Source: Tribonema minus
Lineage: Eukaryota; Sar; Xanthophyceae; Tribonematales; Tribonemataceae
DNA length: 64,000 bases
Assembly (NCBI GenBank): GCA_017506865.1
Contig: JAFCMP010000434.1
Coordinates: forward strand, 434,001 to 498,000
Direction: 5' to 3'
Part shown: positions 12,601-22,005 of the stretch, piece after piece
Layout: each line of letters starts with the position of its first letter
How positions within the stretch are numbered: position 1 is the first letter of the stretch
The notes under the pieces: model-generated
The model's database searches: none
What the model was told of the DNA's origin: nothing
What the model saw: only the letters and a program-made list of their open reading frames with translations
Made by a program: the position numbers and the translations under genes

Positions 12601-15600
12601 CATCAGCCATGATATCACCAGTGGACTTGGTGGCATGAAGGCACCGGGACAGGCCAGCTTTTTGGTGCACACACATAGCCAACAAGCGCGCGGCAGCTCC
12701 GCAAGCCTGTGCTGTAGGTACTCGTTGTCGTGCTGCCCCCCCCCCCCCAGCCCCCCCCCTTCCCGCCAACCCCCAAGTGTATATTGGCGAGCTCTGACCT
12801 TGGACTTTGAGCAGCCCAAAGGACAGGCAACTGTGGAAGCATGTGGTGTGTCACCTGAACTCGTGCTGCAGAGGGGACCGCAGACTCCGTCGTCGCAGCA
12901 GCGCCACAAAGCGGCTGCTCCTGTTGTGGCCGCATGTACTTTATTTACTCTTGCACAAGGGTCGGATACCCATAGGAAACTGCAAGATATCAAACTCTTG
13001 TGCTCGTGCCAAGTACTACCTCGTCTTTCAAGGATACGCAACACCGTTGTTCACCAAATGCGCTTGCTCTCTCTGCATTTCACGCAGGCCCCGCGCCCCT
13101 GCTGGGGCCCGACTTCACCCCCGCCGCCGTGTGCCCGCGCTTCTACAACGCCGTGTACGACGTGCACTACGCGTGCGACCCGCCCGCCAGAGGTCAGTGC
13201 TCGGCCCTAACCCTAGCCTTAGGGCTACAGCGCATGTATGATGTGTTCCGCCCTACACCATAGCCCTGGGGCTACATGGCCGTGTACGACGTGCACTACT
13301 GTATGTGTGCAACCCGCCCGCCAGAGGTCAGTGCTCTCCCCCTAACCCTAGTAGCGGCTGCTTCAGTGCGCTCGCGTTTTGCTGTCGGCTGCGCGTGCTC
13401 TCGCTGCTGAGCAACGCCCCATACGGCTGGTCGCATCTCTTGGCTGCTATACCGCCGTGCGCAATGTGCAGTGCGTGGGCTTAGCTCCTGACAGACCTCA
13501 GTGCTCAACCCCATGACCATTATCCCGTGCTTCTGTGACCGCGGTGGCCTGAAGTGAACGCGCGCTGTCAAGCGTGACACACACTCATGACCCACCTTGC
13601 GATGCTGTCCGTGTGTTACATAACACCGCAATTTATGGTGCACGCATGCAAGTGCGACTATCGCACCGGGCACCAGCACTGAACCCAGGCTTCAGCCTTG
13701 ATGAACCTGCGCAAGCGATGCCGAATGGCAACTATCTGTGGTTGTTTGCACATGTATAAGAGTCAACAATCAACAGCGGGTGATGGGACACTGTCCACTC
13801 ATCAATTCGACCGCCGGATTACATACTCCTTCGATAACGATGCTGTAAGGAGCGCTGCACCTCCTGCCTCCCCTGGTGCTGGTGATCCTGCTCAAAACCA
13901 ACCACTCAAGTCGAGCGGCACATGAATCGTTGACCACACAGAAGTAGGAGCCACAACAGGTCCCGGCCATGTGCGGCTGCCAACAACACCCACCCTTGCA
14001 TACGCCACAACGCAGTACATCACACAGCACACTCATACACCTCTGTGCCTTTGCATAGCCTCAAACCTCAACTTGCCGCTGGCAAACCTCAACTTGCCGA
14101 TGGCAAACCGCAACTTGCCGCTGGCAAAAGCGCATTGCACCAATGGTGTTGAGCGCTGTTGTTGAACCCTGAGCACTGCTGCTTTTTGCCTCCCTGTGCG
14201 CGTTGTCGACTGAGCAGTGATACAGAACGCGCTGCGCGCCGGCGACGACACGCACAACGTGGTCAACGGGCAGACGCAGTTCCCCGGCTTCGACGTACCG
14301 GTACGTACCGCCGTCTCGCACTTGAGGAACTGCTCATGAACAGAAGTATACGCGCCGCAGAGGATGCGCGCAACTGGCATAGGATAGGGGTCCCGCAAAT
14401 GTTTGCACAGTGTACCGAATGATACTTGGAACAATCATCTCAAAGGCACTTCCGTGTCACCTGAAGTTGTTTCTGGGACAATGGCATTCAGTGCAGAGAC
14501 CCTTAGGGTTAGGGTTAGGGTTAGGGTCGTCACTCTTCAACGCCGCACTGAGCCTCAATGCGATTGGTGTACCTGAACACTGGCAGACCTTTCGGTAGGG
14601 TGGAGCTGTGCAACAGAGCGTTGTGACCAGCATTCAGCCTCAATGTGCATCCTGCACCTGAACATTGGCAAGCCTGATGGTGAACCATCCCTCCAACAAA
14701 GGAGCCAGCGGTCCGATGCTGAGCTGGGGCTAGCAGGCTGTGACAAACCGCACCTGGCCACGTTCATACCACCATCTTGCCTGCCCGTCAGCTCAGTTCA
14801 TAGACTTTTTTTTCTGTCCTCGCTGTCCACCCACTCAAACATCTTCACCGGAGCAATGCTTCACGTATCTGTGTTCTTCCCCGCCCGCCCTGGCAGCGCA
14901 CGTTCTTCTACAACCCCATCAAGAACAACGCGTGGGCGGACGACTACACGCTGCCCAACTCATCCAACCCCGCCGCTGCCACCCCGCCGCTGGCCGCCAC
15001 CGGCACTGCTGCTGCGCCCGCAAGTGAGTTCAACTAGGGTGTACTGCCGTCAAGTAGCTAGTAGGAGTGAGGCGAGTGCAAGGCGGATAGATAGGTTTGG
15101 CTGCAAGGTCCTGTCATGGGTTGAAGTTTTAGTTGGCGTAACGCATGCCGTTCACGAGGGCCTAACAGACGTATTTCGCCGCCGCCTGCCCGCCATTGAC
15201 AGCCACCGGCACAGGCGCAACTCCCGGAAGTCAGCGCAAACGCAGATTACCACTTGCAAGTGTGTAGTACGTGGGAGCGAAGTGCACACAAAAACAAATT
15301 GCATGAACAACTTCAGAAACTCAAACTGCAAAGTACTCGAGAACGTGCATGCACTGCAGCATCACTTCATAACACACTTTACAAAAGTGTACTTCTGTAC
15401 AAGTATGTGGAGGTATACATCACACGTGTACTCCCTGACAGCCCCCCCCCTCTTGCCCTCTTGCGCAGCTACCTTCATCAAGCGCGCCGCCACGTGGATC
15501 GAGGAGGCCTGCGGCCAGTTCCAGTGCCTCAACCGCCCCCCCATCCCCCCCAACACGGCCGCACCCGCCGCGGTTAACCGCGCCTTGCCCGCCATTGCCC

Positions 15601-15614
15601 CGCTCAACCTGTAG
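660..15614 (+). CDS. MCO-A: multicopper oxidase, 3' part of gene, 17 exons
   Basis: This is the C-terminal two-thirds of a multicopper oxidase; the exons for its first cupredoxin domain lie left of the window. Exons read as 660-744, 1159-1390, 2554-2649, 4276-4395, 5175-5285, 5976-6273, about 6929-7123, 7773-7892, 9292-9366, 10110-10190, 10809-10853, 11704-11879, 12124-12205, 13088-13192, 14218-14300, 14897-15023 and 15469-15614, ending in TAG. Phases agree across every junction, and most exon lengths equal those of MCO-B and MCO-C. The copper-site motifs visible are HPVHVH (exon 5) and, across exons 10 and 11, HCHNTVHEDNAMM, the type-1/type-3 signature. The start of exon 7 is uncertain: AG sites before 6914, 6929 and 7001 all keep the frame. 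MCOs oxidise phenols, bilirubin-like pigments or metals and reduce oxygen to water; the substrate cannot be inferred. The paralog alignment is strong; the assignment to the CotA/bilirubin-oxidase-like group is from motif spacing only. Confidence 0.9.
1540..2065 (+). repeat. Intronic imperfect direct repeats with poly-C tract (MCO-A)
   Basis: The segment around GACAGGAGTGTCAGCACCTACTGG (1647-1715) recurs at about 2000-2065, and CTGACTGAGGCTTGCGAGC (1540) recurs at 1721. A run of about 22 C lies at 1598-1620. Confidence 0.75.
2641..3260 (+). repeat. Degenerate tandem copies of an exon end with GTAAGT donor (MCO-A)
   Basis: After the real donor at 2650, the motif TTTGACAGGGTAAGTCA and about 50 downstream bases (GCGCTACCACCAAAGGCATG) recur near 2754, 2972, 3064 and 3167. 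A longer 72-nt piece of the exon recurs at 2871-2942. Confidence 0.88.
4900..4965 (+). repeat. Decayed copy of HPVHVH exon start (MCO-A)
   Basis: Directly after TCATTCAG the sequence reads in frame GGGSWHHPMHVHLTELLI, clearly related to the true exon at 5175 (GGGWRHPVHVHLVDFLI). The copy runs out into unrelated sequence without a donor at the homologous place. Confidence 0.85.
5175..5285 (+). CDS. MCO-A exon with HPVHVH copper ligands
   Basis: The 37-codon exon encodes GGGGWRHPVHVHLVDFLIL followed by SGKGRRADQWQDWDALTN. HPVHVH supplies one type-1 and two trinuclear-centre histidines at the start of the third cupredoxin domain's copper site. It is 111 nt and phase 0 at both ends, exactly as in MCO-B (33722-33832) and MCO-C (56859-56749). 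A decayed copy of its 5' half lies upstream at 4900-4965. Confidence 0.92.
5976..6273 (+). CDS. MCO-A exon: half cysteine motif plus acidic Ser/Asp linker
   Basis: It begins SPGLFGSYNPFACFDNTDC, conserved in all three paralogs (C-x4-C-x5-C). It then diverges completely into an Ala-rich stretch and an acidic repeat of DDSSS type (near 6136-6189). The exon is 298 nt against 241 in MCO-B and 235 in MCO-C, so the linker evolves by short tandem repeats while the splice phase (phase 1 end) is kept. Confidence 0.88.
6929..7123 (+). CDS. MCO-A Gly/Thr-rich linker exon
   Basis: The exon encodes a hydrophobic segment (VYNAVTDVAGVIGGILGGG) and then a GGTGTGTGGTATGG-type repeat. The 3' end at 7123 is firm (GGTGAG donor, phase 1). 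The start is ambiguous among three in-frame AG sites (6914, 6929, 7001). Its counterpart in MCO-B is a GGT-repeat exon and in MCO-C a TPAPT-repeat exon, so only position and phase are conserved. Confidence 0.65.
7773..7892 (+). CDS. MCO-A cysteine-rich module exon, source of the 95-bp array
   Basis: It encodes a Pro/Ala linker, ATTPRRVADGTCTLRAPC and RTDEHCPPG. With the next exon (9292-9366, GTYCTLPGGSC) it forms a compact C-x5-C-x5-C-x4-C-x5-C cysteine module of the secreted disulfide-rich kind. The last 58 nt and the following donor are the first unit of the tandem array that fills the next intron. Confidence 0.88.
7835..8657 (+). repeat. 95-bp tandem array, 8.6 units, each an exon end plus 5' splice site
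   Basis: Units start at 7835, 7930, 8025, 8120, 8215, 8310, 8405, 8500 and 8595. Each holds 58 nt of coding exon (GTCTLRAPC region), a GTATGTATG donor and a 37-nt tail with TAGGGTTAGGGCTAGG. Units 1-7 look identical; only the last two carry a few changes. The first unit is the real exon end. Confidence 0.97.
10011..10109 (+). repeat. Partial copy of exon start upstream of exon 10110 (MCO-A)
   Basis: TTTTCAGACGTTATGGGCAC at about 10004-10023 mirrors the true acceptor TTGCAGACGTCGGGCAC; the sequence then returns to an intron end before the real exon. MCO-B (38141) and MCO-C (52375-52430) have copies at the same place. Confidence 0.7.
10809..10853 (+). CDS. MCO-A exon with HCH...HED.MM copper ligands
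   Basis: The 45-nt exon gives HNTVHEDNAMMVAF. Joined to the preceding exon end (ADYMFH plus a split Cys codon) it makes HCHNTVHEDNAMM, the type-1 Cys flanked by two type-3 histidines, the second type-1 His and the axial Met. Its length is identical in all three paralogs. Confidence 0.93.
11313..11560 (+). repeat. CT-rich minisatellite (MCO-A)
   Basis: It consists of about 14 imperfect units of the type CTCCTCACTTCAACTCT, just upstream of a partial copy of exon 11704's start (11566-11611). Confidence 0.85.
11566..11611 (+). repeat. Copy of exon 11704 start (MCO-A)
   Basis: GGCTCAGGCCGCGTCGCCCC and the following AACCCTTGGCGCAGTG repeat the first 46 nt of the exon almost exactly. The acceptor context has changed from GCAG to GAAG. 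Confidence 0.85.
11937..12018 (+). repeat. Copy of exon 11704-11879 end with donor (MCO-A)
   Basis: It resembles the exon end (GTGGATTTGTGGCGTCCGCG...GCGCTGGTGAGTCTGAG) with many changes but keeps CTGGTGAGTCTGAGTCTGAG. The MCO-C intron has the same kind of copy at 50287-50345. Confidence 0.8.
13265..13345 (+). repeat. Copy of exon 13088-13192 end with donor and CCCTAA tract (MCO-A)
   Basis: GCCGTGTACGACGTGCACTA and CCCGCCCGCCAGAGGTCAGT recur after the true exon, followed by a CCCTAACCCTAG-like run as after the true donor. MCO-B (41696-41810) and MCO-C (48590-48960) show the same unit. Confidence 0.85.
14067..14130 (+). repeat. Short tandem repeat, 22-bp type (MCO-A)
   Basis: About three copies of CTCAACTTGCCGCTGGCAAA lie in the intron before exon 14218. 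Confidence 0.85.
14503..14527 (+). repeat. Interstitial TTAGGG tract (MCO-A intron)
   Basis: Four perfect TTAGGG units occur in the intron after exon 14218-14300. Confidence 0.95.
15177..15237 (+). repeat. Copy of exon 14897-15023 end (MCO-A)
   Basis: GCCACCGGCACAGGCGCAAC followed by a weak GTCAGCG donor-like site resembles the exon end. MCO-B has the matching copy at 43352-43391, ending CCCCGTAAGTGAG. Confidence 0.7.
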
Positions 15615-18600
15615 AGGGGGGGGGGGGGGGACGGAAGTGCCCCTGTGGAAGTCAAGCCCTATGTCAAGGGCTTGGACCGCGGGCTGGTGTGGAGAGAGAG
15701 AGGACAGAGCGCAATTGTTTGTGAACGTGCAACGAGTATTACTGTGGTAGTATTATGTAATGGCTGTTGCCATGGGCAGTGCGTCTGTGCGTAGCGCCAT
15801 GGCGCAGGGACAGAGCATGCGGCGCCGGCAACGTCACTGCCTAACTGCTCGACTGCCTACGCTGCCGCTCGTTGAACGCGTGGTCTCGCTGACTATGGCC
15901 GCTGCCAGCGCCGAGTGGGGTAGGTTATATTGCTATAGTGTGTGCTTCAACTCGAGTGTATGCTTCAAGTTCACTGTGAGCTGAGGTTGTAGTTGAGCGT
16001 TGAGCGTTGTGGCGGCGGAAGCTCAGCCGTGTCCAAGTGTTTGTGCGAGCATAATAGTAGTTGTTGACCGCACTGTGACTGTGCGCTTGGGGGGGTTTGT
16101 GCCGCTGGCACCCCCGCCCCTGCCCCCCGTGCCATGTACAATACACGTTTCGCAAGAGTGAACGCAGAGCAGTTCTGTTTTGATGTTTGCCAATCTACTC
16201 CTGACATGGATCATTGATCAAAGCTGCACAGTTGACAGTCTATCGCATGAACGCTCACCCAGCTGCTGTGGATGCGCATGTGCCGCATTGTTCTTGTTCA
16301 GCGGTGAGCTCACTCATGCTGCGTCTAACATGCTCATTCTCCCAACAACGTGATTATGTCACACAGCAGTATTTGATCCCACCTGCCCATGTTTCTATTG
16401 CCCTGGCGCGCTCGGGCTCTTTGCACCCAGTTGAACAAAGGTTGGCATGTGTGCTGGCCTGCAATTGCGTGCGTTGTACAAACACAACTCCTTGATTATC
16501 AATGAAGGTAGGGGGTCAACCCCCACACACGTGAGTTCCCAATATCCGAGCACAGTTGCTGGCCAGCGATGGCGACAGCCCGTGATGTACGTACTTCTTG
16601 TTAGATCTCGCTCAAGGCGTTTTGCGTAAAGACCGGTGCGTTGTAGCCTATCAATCTGGTCCAAACGTTGTGTAGGGCTGCGCTGTACCACTGTCTTGCT
16701 CATCAGTTACAGCGGTTACAGCAACTGTGTACCTACGCCACACCTCGCCGCCTGGGCTCCTGCCCACCCACTGCCACGCCGACACAGGCGGTTGGACGCC
16801 AAGCTCTGTTTCACGCGGTCGCCGTCTCTGAGGACGTGCACAACTTGTGGCACATGGAGTATGTACGCATGCATTGTAGATGTCCCGGAGGACTTGTACA
16901 GCATGCACATGCTGCACGACGTCCCTGCGGCAGCCTGTTGCTGTATGGGGCATGTATGTATTGCAATGTGTCCCTTCAGTCCGCAGGAGGATGTGAGGGA
17001 TGCGTGGCCCCGCAGGGGCATGGATTACATTACAGGATGTCCGTGAAGATATGCACGGCGTATGGCTGCAGCAATATGTGCATGTACTGCAACTTCAAGT
17101 TTGAAGCCGTGCACGACCTGCGACCGTAGGGCCAAAAGTGTATTGCAAGCTGCATGCGAAGCTGCAAGAAGCAGGGCCATGTAATCGAGGGTAGTATCAT
17201 GCACCAATCCATGCGGAGTCTCAATGAATGCATCTTCAACATGGCATGAGACCCTAACCCTAACCGCTATCTACAGCGCATCTTCAACAATGCATGAGAC
17301 CGGCACGTGTGCACCTCATATTGGACGTGGCACGTTGACAGAACATGAGCCGCAGCATCTCGCTCCGCTAGGGTGACAATGTGGAGTACTGACCACACCA
17401 ATGAGCACGGCTATGCTCACAGCTGCAGGGTTTTCAGTCAGCATTGAACGGTGTGCAGGCATTCAGCAGCAAGCATGCCCCATCATGTGATCAGCATTAG
17501 GGTTATTTGACGCTTCAAGAAGAAACGAACAACAATACTCAGAGTTGCCTATAAGTTTAGGCTTGCCAGGGCTCGAGCGATGGTCACTTGCTTGCAATTC
17601 AAAGAAAACGCAGCTGGCCTCACGACCCACAACACTGCTCTTGTTCAGAACACAATCATTATCGCAAGGGAATGAGGTTCGGGGGCAGATGGATGAGGAG
17701 TGAGAAGGGGAGGGGGATGCTATTTGGCAATGTCATTCAACAGTCGCTGACGATCGAGACACTCTCAAGGTGTTTACAAGACAAATGTTGATTCCGGTGG
17801 CAAGCGGGACATCTACCATCTGCGCTTGTTGGCGCCCTAAGCCAGAATTTGATAAAAGTACACCGGCGAGAATTAATCAGAAGTACTAATAATGTAGATT
17901 CCTTACAGCTAGATGCCAATCATCTGGGCTTTTTCGCGCCCTGAGCGAGAATTAATAAAAAGCACTAATAAAAGTACATGTACAGGCGGCAGCGTCGTTC
18001 AAGTTGTCACTGAGACACTTTCAATTGGACCGATCGACTAGTCGACTGTCACACGACATGTACAATCCGAATAGCAAGCTTAGATGCCGTGCATCTGCGC
18101 GTATTTGCGCCCTAAACGAGAAGTGTAATGCAACAGTACATGTGCAGTTACCGCAACGCTCAGCCTGCACTACAGTATACAATATATTGCCTGCCCTGCA
18201 TCTCGCCGCGACCGCACCCCACCAGTGATGCGCCCTGCGGATGTCTGCGTCACGCAGTACGCTCGTACGGCAACGCTTTCTATGAATGCTGCGTCATGAT
18301 TTGCAGGGCAAGACTGTATTGCACAGCTCACGTGCTCGAGGAGCTGGGCGCACCTTGAAGTTCTGTGTCGGGCCACAGCAGTTGCCCAACTGCAAACCCT
18401 GTCATGATCATCTCAACACAGTGCTTGTGTACGCCCACATGCCGGCATGGGCGCTTTGAGCATTATGGTGGCATGGCATCCAGGCAGTCGTACGGTGGCA
18501 GCTGTGTGTAGGCGCCATACCTGCACACAGGTGTCAGGCTTGCATTAAAGAGCTTGTGGGAACACAGAAGGCAACAATTTGAAACAACATGTATATTAAA

Positions 18601-18757
18601 GAGACGGGAAGTTCAAGGCATATTGCACTCTAACATGCTTGGCCGCCTCTGCCACAGCGTGACATGCAGCAGCAGGCATGCGCGTGCCACATATGCTGCA
18701 TTCCTGCACCCGTGCTCTGCTGCTAGCGTGCACAACACTGTGAGGGGGTGGTGTACT
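15615..18757. other. Intergenic region after MCO-A
   Basis: A G-run follows the stop codon directly (15615-15630). I see no convincing gene here. At 16825-17100 there are about four degenerate units of roughly 75 bp containing GAGGACGTGCACAACTTGTG-like and TGCATTGTAGATGT-like parts. At 17755-18130 there are three copies of a repeat also found after MCO-B. No polyadenylation signal could be assigned with confidence. Confidence 0.6.
17755..18130 (+). repeat. Dispersed repeat, three copies after MCO-A
   Basis: Copies at about 17755-17860, 17895-17978 and 18002-18130 share GAGACACTTTCA, GACATGTACA, CATCTGGGCTTT and the core GCGCCCTGAGCGAGAATTAA. A fourth copy lies after MCO-B at 45455-45572. Confidence 0.75.
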
Positions 18758-19528
18758 CTACTCTGTCGGCATCGCGCCAGCGTCTGGAGGAGGTGTGAGT
18801 CGCAGCTCATATCTGATGTTGAAATGCTCACAGATGCAGGCAAGCGCGTGGCAGTCCAGGAGCGTTGCCTGGTGGGCGTTGGTGATGACTATCTCATCAC
18901 GCCACGCACAAGGAGAGGGCGCGGCGCGGGAGTGCTTGTGGAGCGTGTCGTAAAGGCTGGCGATGCGCTGAGGCATCACTTCCGGCTTCCATCCCGTCTT
19001 CTTAGCGATACACGCCGCCAACGTCGGGTGCTCCTGCAGCACCGCCGCCCAAATGTCCTCCCTCTTCTCCCTGACTTGGTAGTGCTCCTCCCTGTATCGG
19101 TGCTCAATGAACCATAGGATTCCGGGCATGTTCAGCAGCCCTCGAAGGCGCATGAGCTGCGCAGTGACGTACATGAGGTCATGGCGGAGCTTGAATGTCT
19201 GGAGCTCCAGCTCCTTGTCGGCCAGAGCCAGCTTCATGTTCGCCTTTGCTTCCGCCGCGTACTTGGTTTTCGGTGTGTCGTTGCCCCGCTCAAGCACATA
19301 TCCTAAGTACGTCTCCAGCAGCAGCTGCTGCTCCTCGTTGAGGGAAGGCTTCAAGCACTCCAACACACGAGTCGCGGCAGGTGGCAGCGTGTCGTCCATT
19401 TCCACGGAGGCGTGCAGAGGCTGACTAGAGGGCGTGCGATTAATGGGAAATGGCGCAAAGCTCGCCACTAGCCCCAGATGACCAGCAAACGATGCAGCAG
19501 CCAGGAGCGTCCTCATGATACTGCCCAT
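18758..19528 (-). CDS. Intronless gene, probable plastid-targeted protein of unknown function
   Basis: This is an uninterrupted frame of 256 codons, unlike the fragmented genes around it. I place the start at the ATG at 19528; a second ATG at 19516 (MRTLLAAASFAG) is equally good. The N-terminus is a clear signal peptide (basic residue, then LLAAASFAGHLGLVA) ending at SFAPFP, followed by a Ser/Pro/Arg stretch. A Phe directly after an Ala-Ser cleavage site is the known ASAFAP-type signal for import into red-lineage secondary plastids. The mature part is predicted helical and highly charged (for example ELELQTFKLRHDL and EHRYREEHYQVREKRED), with no transmembrane segment and no family that I recognise. 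It lies between MCO-A and MCO-B on the opposite strand and is probably an independent gene. Two direct repeats (19551-19632) lie just upstream of its start. Confidence 0.7.
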   Translation of the reverse strand: MGSIMRTLLAAASFAGHLGLVASFAPFPINRTPSSQPLHASVEMDDTLPPAATRVLECLKPSLNEEQQLLLETYLGYVLERGNDTPKTKYAAEAKANMKLALADKELELQTFKLRHDLMYVTAQLMRLRGLLNMPGILWFIEHRYREEHYQVREKREDIWAAVLQEHPTLAACIAKKTGWKPEVMPQRIASLYDTLHKHSRAAPSPCAWRDEIVITNAHQATLLDCHALACICEHFNIRYELRLTPPPDAGAMPTE

Positions 19529-20300
19529 CAGCACTTTTTCCAGGACCAGAATAAAGCTTGAACTTCAGACTTGAACTTCAAACTTGAAGAGACTTTGGTG
19601 TGAGAATAAAAACTTGAACTTCAAACTTGAAGGAAGTGGTTTGCGCCGGTGCGATTTTTTGCTCCCCCCCAGCTTCCGACAAAAGGAATCATCACGCGCG
19701 AATGCTTCCTAAATTCCGCACGCAAAGCAGGCTCATGAGCCATGGTCACGAACAGCCAACAGGCTGCGGTAAGCCCGTTTCGATGAGGTGGCTCTAGCGC
19801 CTGCGAACTGAAAGCAAGCGACTACGAGCTGATGTGACAGTGGGCAGAGCAGCCAGTAAGCTGATAGTGGTAGTGCCGCCATCACAAGATTGCCACCATG
19901 CGCTCTCTGCTGTAGATCGCTGATACTGCTCCACAAGACACTTCAAGGCACCGCATGACGGGTGTGTTGGCTCGCAAGCAAAGTTGTGGGATCCAGTCCA
20001 ATCTTCCATCAAAACAGGAGGAGGAGTGGTCGTTTCGGAGCTGGTGATACGCCGCGACAGCCTGAGTGGTCGTGCGCGCTGGTCGGTGCTGTTCATCTGC
20101 GCGATGAGCTTGGGGGCGCAGCCCTACTTCAAGTTGCACGTCTGGTGCCCAGCGCTCTGTCGGCGTGGTGCAGTGTGCAGGAGGGCGACGCATTTGCGCT
20201 AAGTTTGCGTGAGCCGCTGTATTTGCACACGGCTTCTGGCGACGCCAGCGCTGTAAACCCCAGTGGTGCGCGCGTTTGTGCCTCAGACGTGTCACTGTAA
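19529..20300. other. Spacer upstream of the intronless gene
   Basis: It holds two direct repeats of AACTTGAACTTCAAACTTGA type (19551-19585, 19605-19632) close to the minus-strand start, where a promoter would be expected. Coding-like sequence of unknown nature follows (19962-20296). No other feature is seen. Confidence 0.45.
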
Positions 20301-21315
20301 GTGCCAGCTCCAAATCGATGCAGTCAGGGTTCTGCAGTGTTTTTGGTACTGCAATGTACTGGCGAACCACCGGGCGGATGCATTGAAAGGAACCTCCGTG
20401 CACTTTCGGATCCTGTAAGGCGGGCGCAGGAGCTCGCCCGGTTTCGTTTGAAACGGAGTGAGCGCTCTGTTGGCCTGACATTCCTCAATGACTTTGTGGG
20501 GGGTGACAGTAGGGGGGTCAATGGCATGGCGGTTCAGCTGGCCCTGCGTCGAGCGCTGGGTCTGCAGCTTACTGCTTACACCTCGGTGCAGTCTTTCAAA
20601 GCTGCAGCAAAGCCCCGAGCGGCTCGCTGCACGTTCGATTCTGTCGGTCGCCTGCCAGTCTGTTCAGGGGAAACGACACCATTGCACACAACAGGATGCG
20701 CGGCGCTCTGGTCCGCCTTGACAGCAATATCTGCGTGTGCCGGTTGCGGTGGAGACCTGGGTGCCCTTCAAGTTCCTGCACTAGCCACACCTGCACTTGC
20801 CACACGATCGTTGCTACGCATGGACCTGGTTTTACCTGATTACTCTTTTGCCTTCAACAAATCCGTGCACCACCCGCCGCGCATAGTCTATGTAAACTGC
20901 ATTGGAGTGCAGTGCGCTAGCAACGTGAAACGTGCAGCCGAGGACCCTGCGGCGCTGTGCTCAGCACGCCAATCCGCCAAGAAGCACCACTGTTCTCGTC
21001 ACTTTGGCGCGAAATGCTGTACACTCGCCACAGCGATACCTGGCTCCTTTGGTGTGATTGGCACTGAAGCCAGCGCCCTCATCAACACCATGGCTGACGA
21101 GTATGCAGCGCGCAAGCAGAGCGACTTCGGCCGCCGGGGGGGGGGGGGCGGGGGGGGCTGAGGCAGCACTGAAGGGAATCGCAAGTGTTAGGATTAGGGC
21201 TGCGCTTTCAACTGCGCAGATGGGGCTGTCTCAGCGAGTGATGGTGCATATGGCGGCACCAACTCGTAGAGGCAGTAGCGGACAAGTCCTCCTGGAAGCC
21301 CTTCAGCCTACCTAG
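20301..21315 (+). mobile_element. Decayed retroelement-like coding remnant (C-terminal domain type)
   Basis: A 286-codon open stretch (20301-21161) is followed by further coding-like sequence up to about 21315. The arrangement is a Cys/His cluster (HTTGC, CAGCGG), then RMDLVLPDY, a hydrophobic strand RIVYVNCIGV, a Cys/Lys segment, and a helix after SFGVIGTEA. This order resembles the region after the reverse-transcriptase domain in non-LTR retroelement proteins of algae. The similarity is of pattern only; I saw no reverse-transcriptase active-site motif. It looks broken and old, and no terminal repeats were found. Coding-like sequence upstream (19962-20296), ending at a GTAAGT, may belong to it or to an unrelated exon. 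Confidence 0.35.
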
Positions 21316-21806
21316 TACCAGTCTGCACTGCGCCGTAACTTGCTACATGCGAGGCTGATGACGGTCATTCATGGTAAATGCAATGCATCTGATCGTGCCA
21401 CCTCAATCTGTGACATATGTAGCAGCGTCCCCCCTTGCTGGACTTTTTTCTTACCCTCCCCCCCCCATCCCATTCTTGCGCGCCCCCCAAAAGTAACGGC
21501 TTCTTTTTCATTTCGGACGGTTCAGCCGGTGGATTTAACTGCTGCGTGCAGCCTGCTTATACTGCAAGCTGGGCCACTTTCACAGAGTCTGACCCATTGC
21601 GAATGCAACCATGGTGCCCTGCTCGAGGAGATCTGCTGCTGGCTTGATTTCGATCTTGTCGGTACTTTGGCTACTGGCAGAAGAAACGGCAGCAGTATGC
21701 GATGAAGCTACCCGCTTTGAGCCAGACAGGCAAGTCTTGCACGTCTCCTAACATCGAGAGTAAGTTATGTGCATGTTCTTTAAGCTACATTAACTGGATA
21801 CTGCAG
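21316..21806. other. Spacer before MCO-B
   Basis: I see no exon with paralog or motif support here. The true first exon and promoter of MCO-B may lie here or downstream, but nothing marks them. Confidence 0.4.
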
Positions 21807-22005
21807 TAGCTATACTGCATGGCGCTGCACAGCTGCCTGTCGCTGCCGCTGCTGTTGCAATTTGGCGATGCAATAACGGAACACCCTGCCCCTCCTACTG
21901 CCGCCACCGTGCTGCAACTGGCGTCGCGTTATGCAGGGAGCCTTTGGTGGCGAAGGCGGACTTTGAGCAGGCGAACTTGCGCTACGCCACTCGGACGCCC
22001 CTTGG
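21807..22005 (+). CDS. Candidate 5' exon of MCO-B
   Basis: One frame is open from an AG at 21805-21806 to a GTGAG donor at 22006. It encodes a Cys-rich stretch (CNNGTPCPSYC) and EPLVAKADFEQANLRYATRT. It ends in phase 2, which fits the next exon (23010). No paralog covers this region, so support is codon phase and splice consensus only. A shorter form starting at 21937 is possible. Confidence 0.4.

Noticed and set aside
12635-13210. 191-codon plus-strand open frame
   Set aside because: It overlaps exon 13088-13192 in a different frame; the paralog-supported frame reads CPRFYNAVYDVHYACDP.
16668-17129. 153-codon plus-strand open frame
   Set aside because: It coincides with degenerate tandem units, has no motif and lacks splice or codon support.
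19882-20481. 199-codon minus-strand frame
   Set aside because: It is antisense to coding-like plus-strand sequence, with no signal peptide, motif or paralog.
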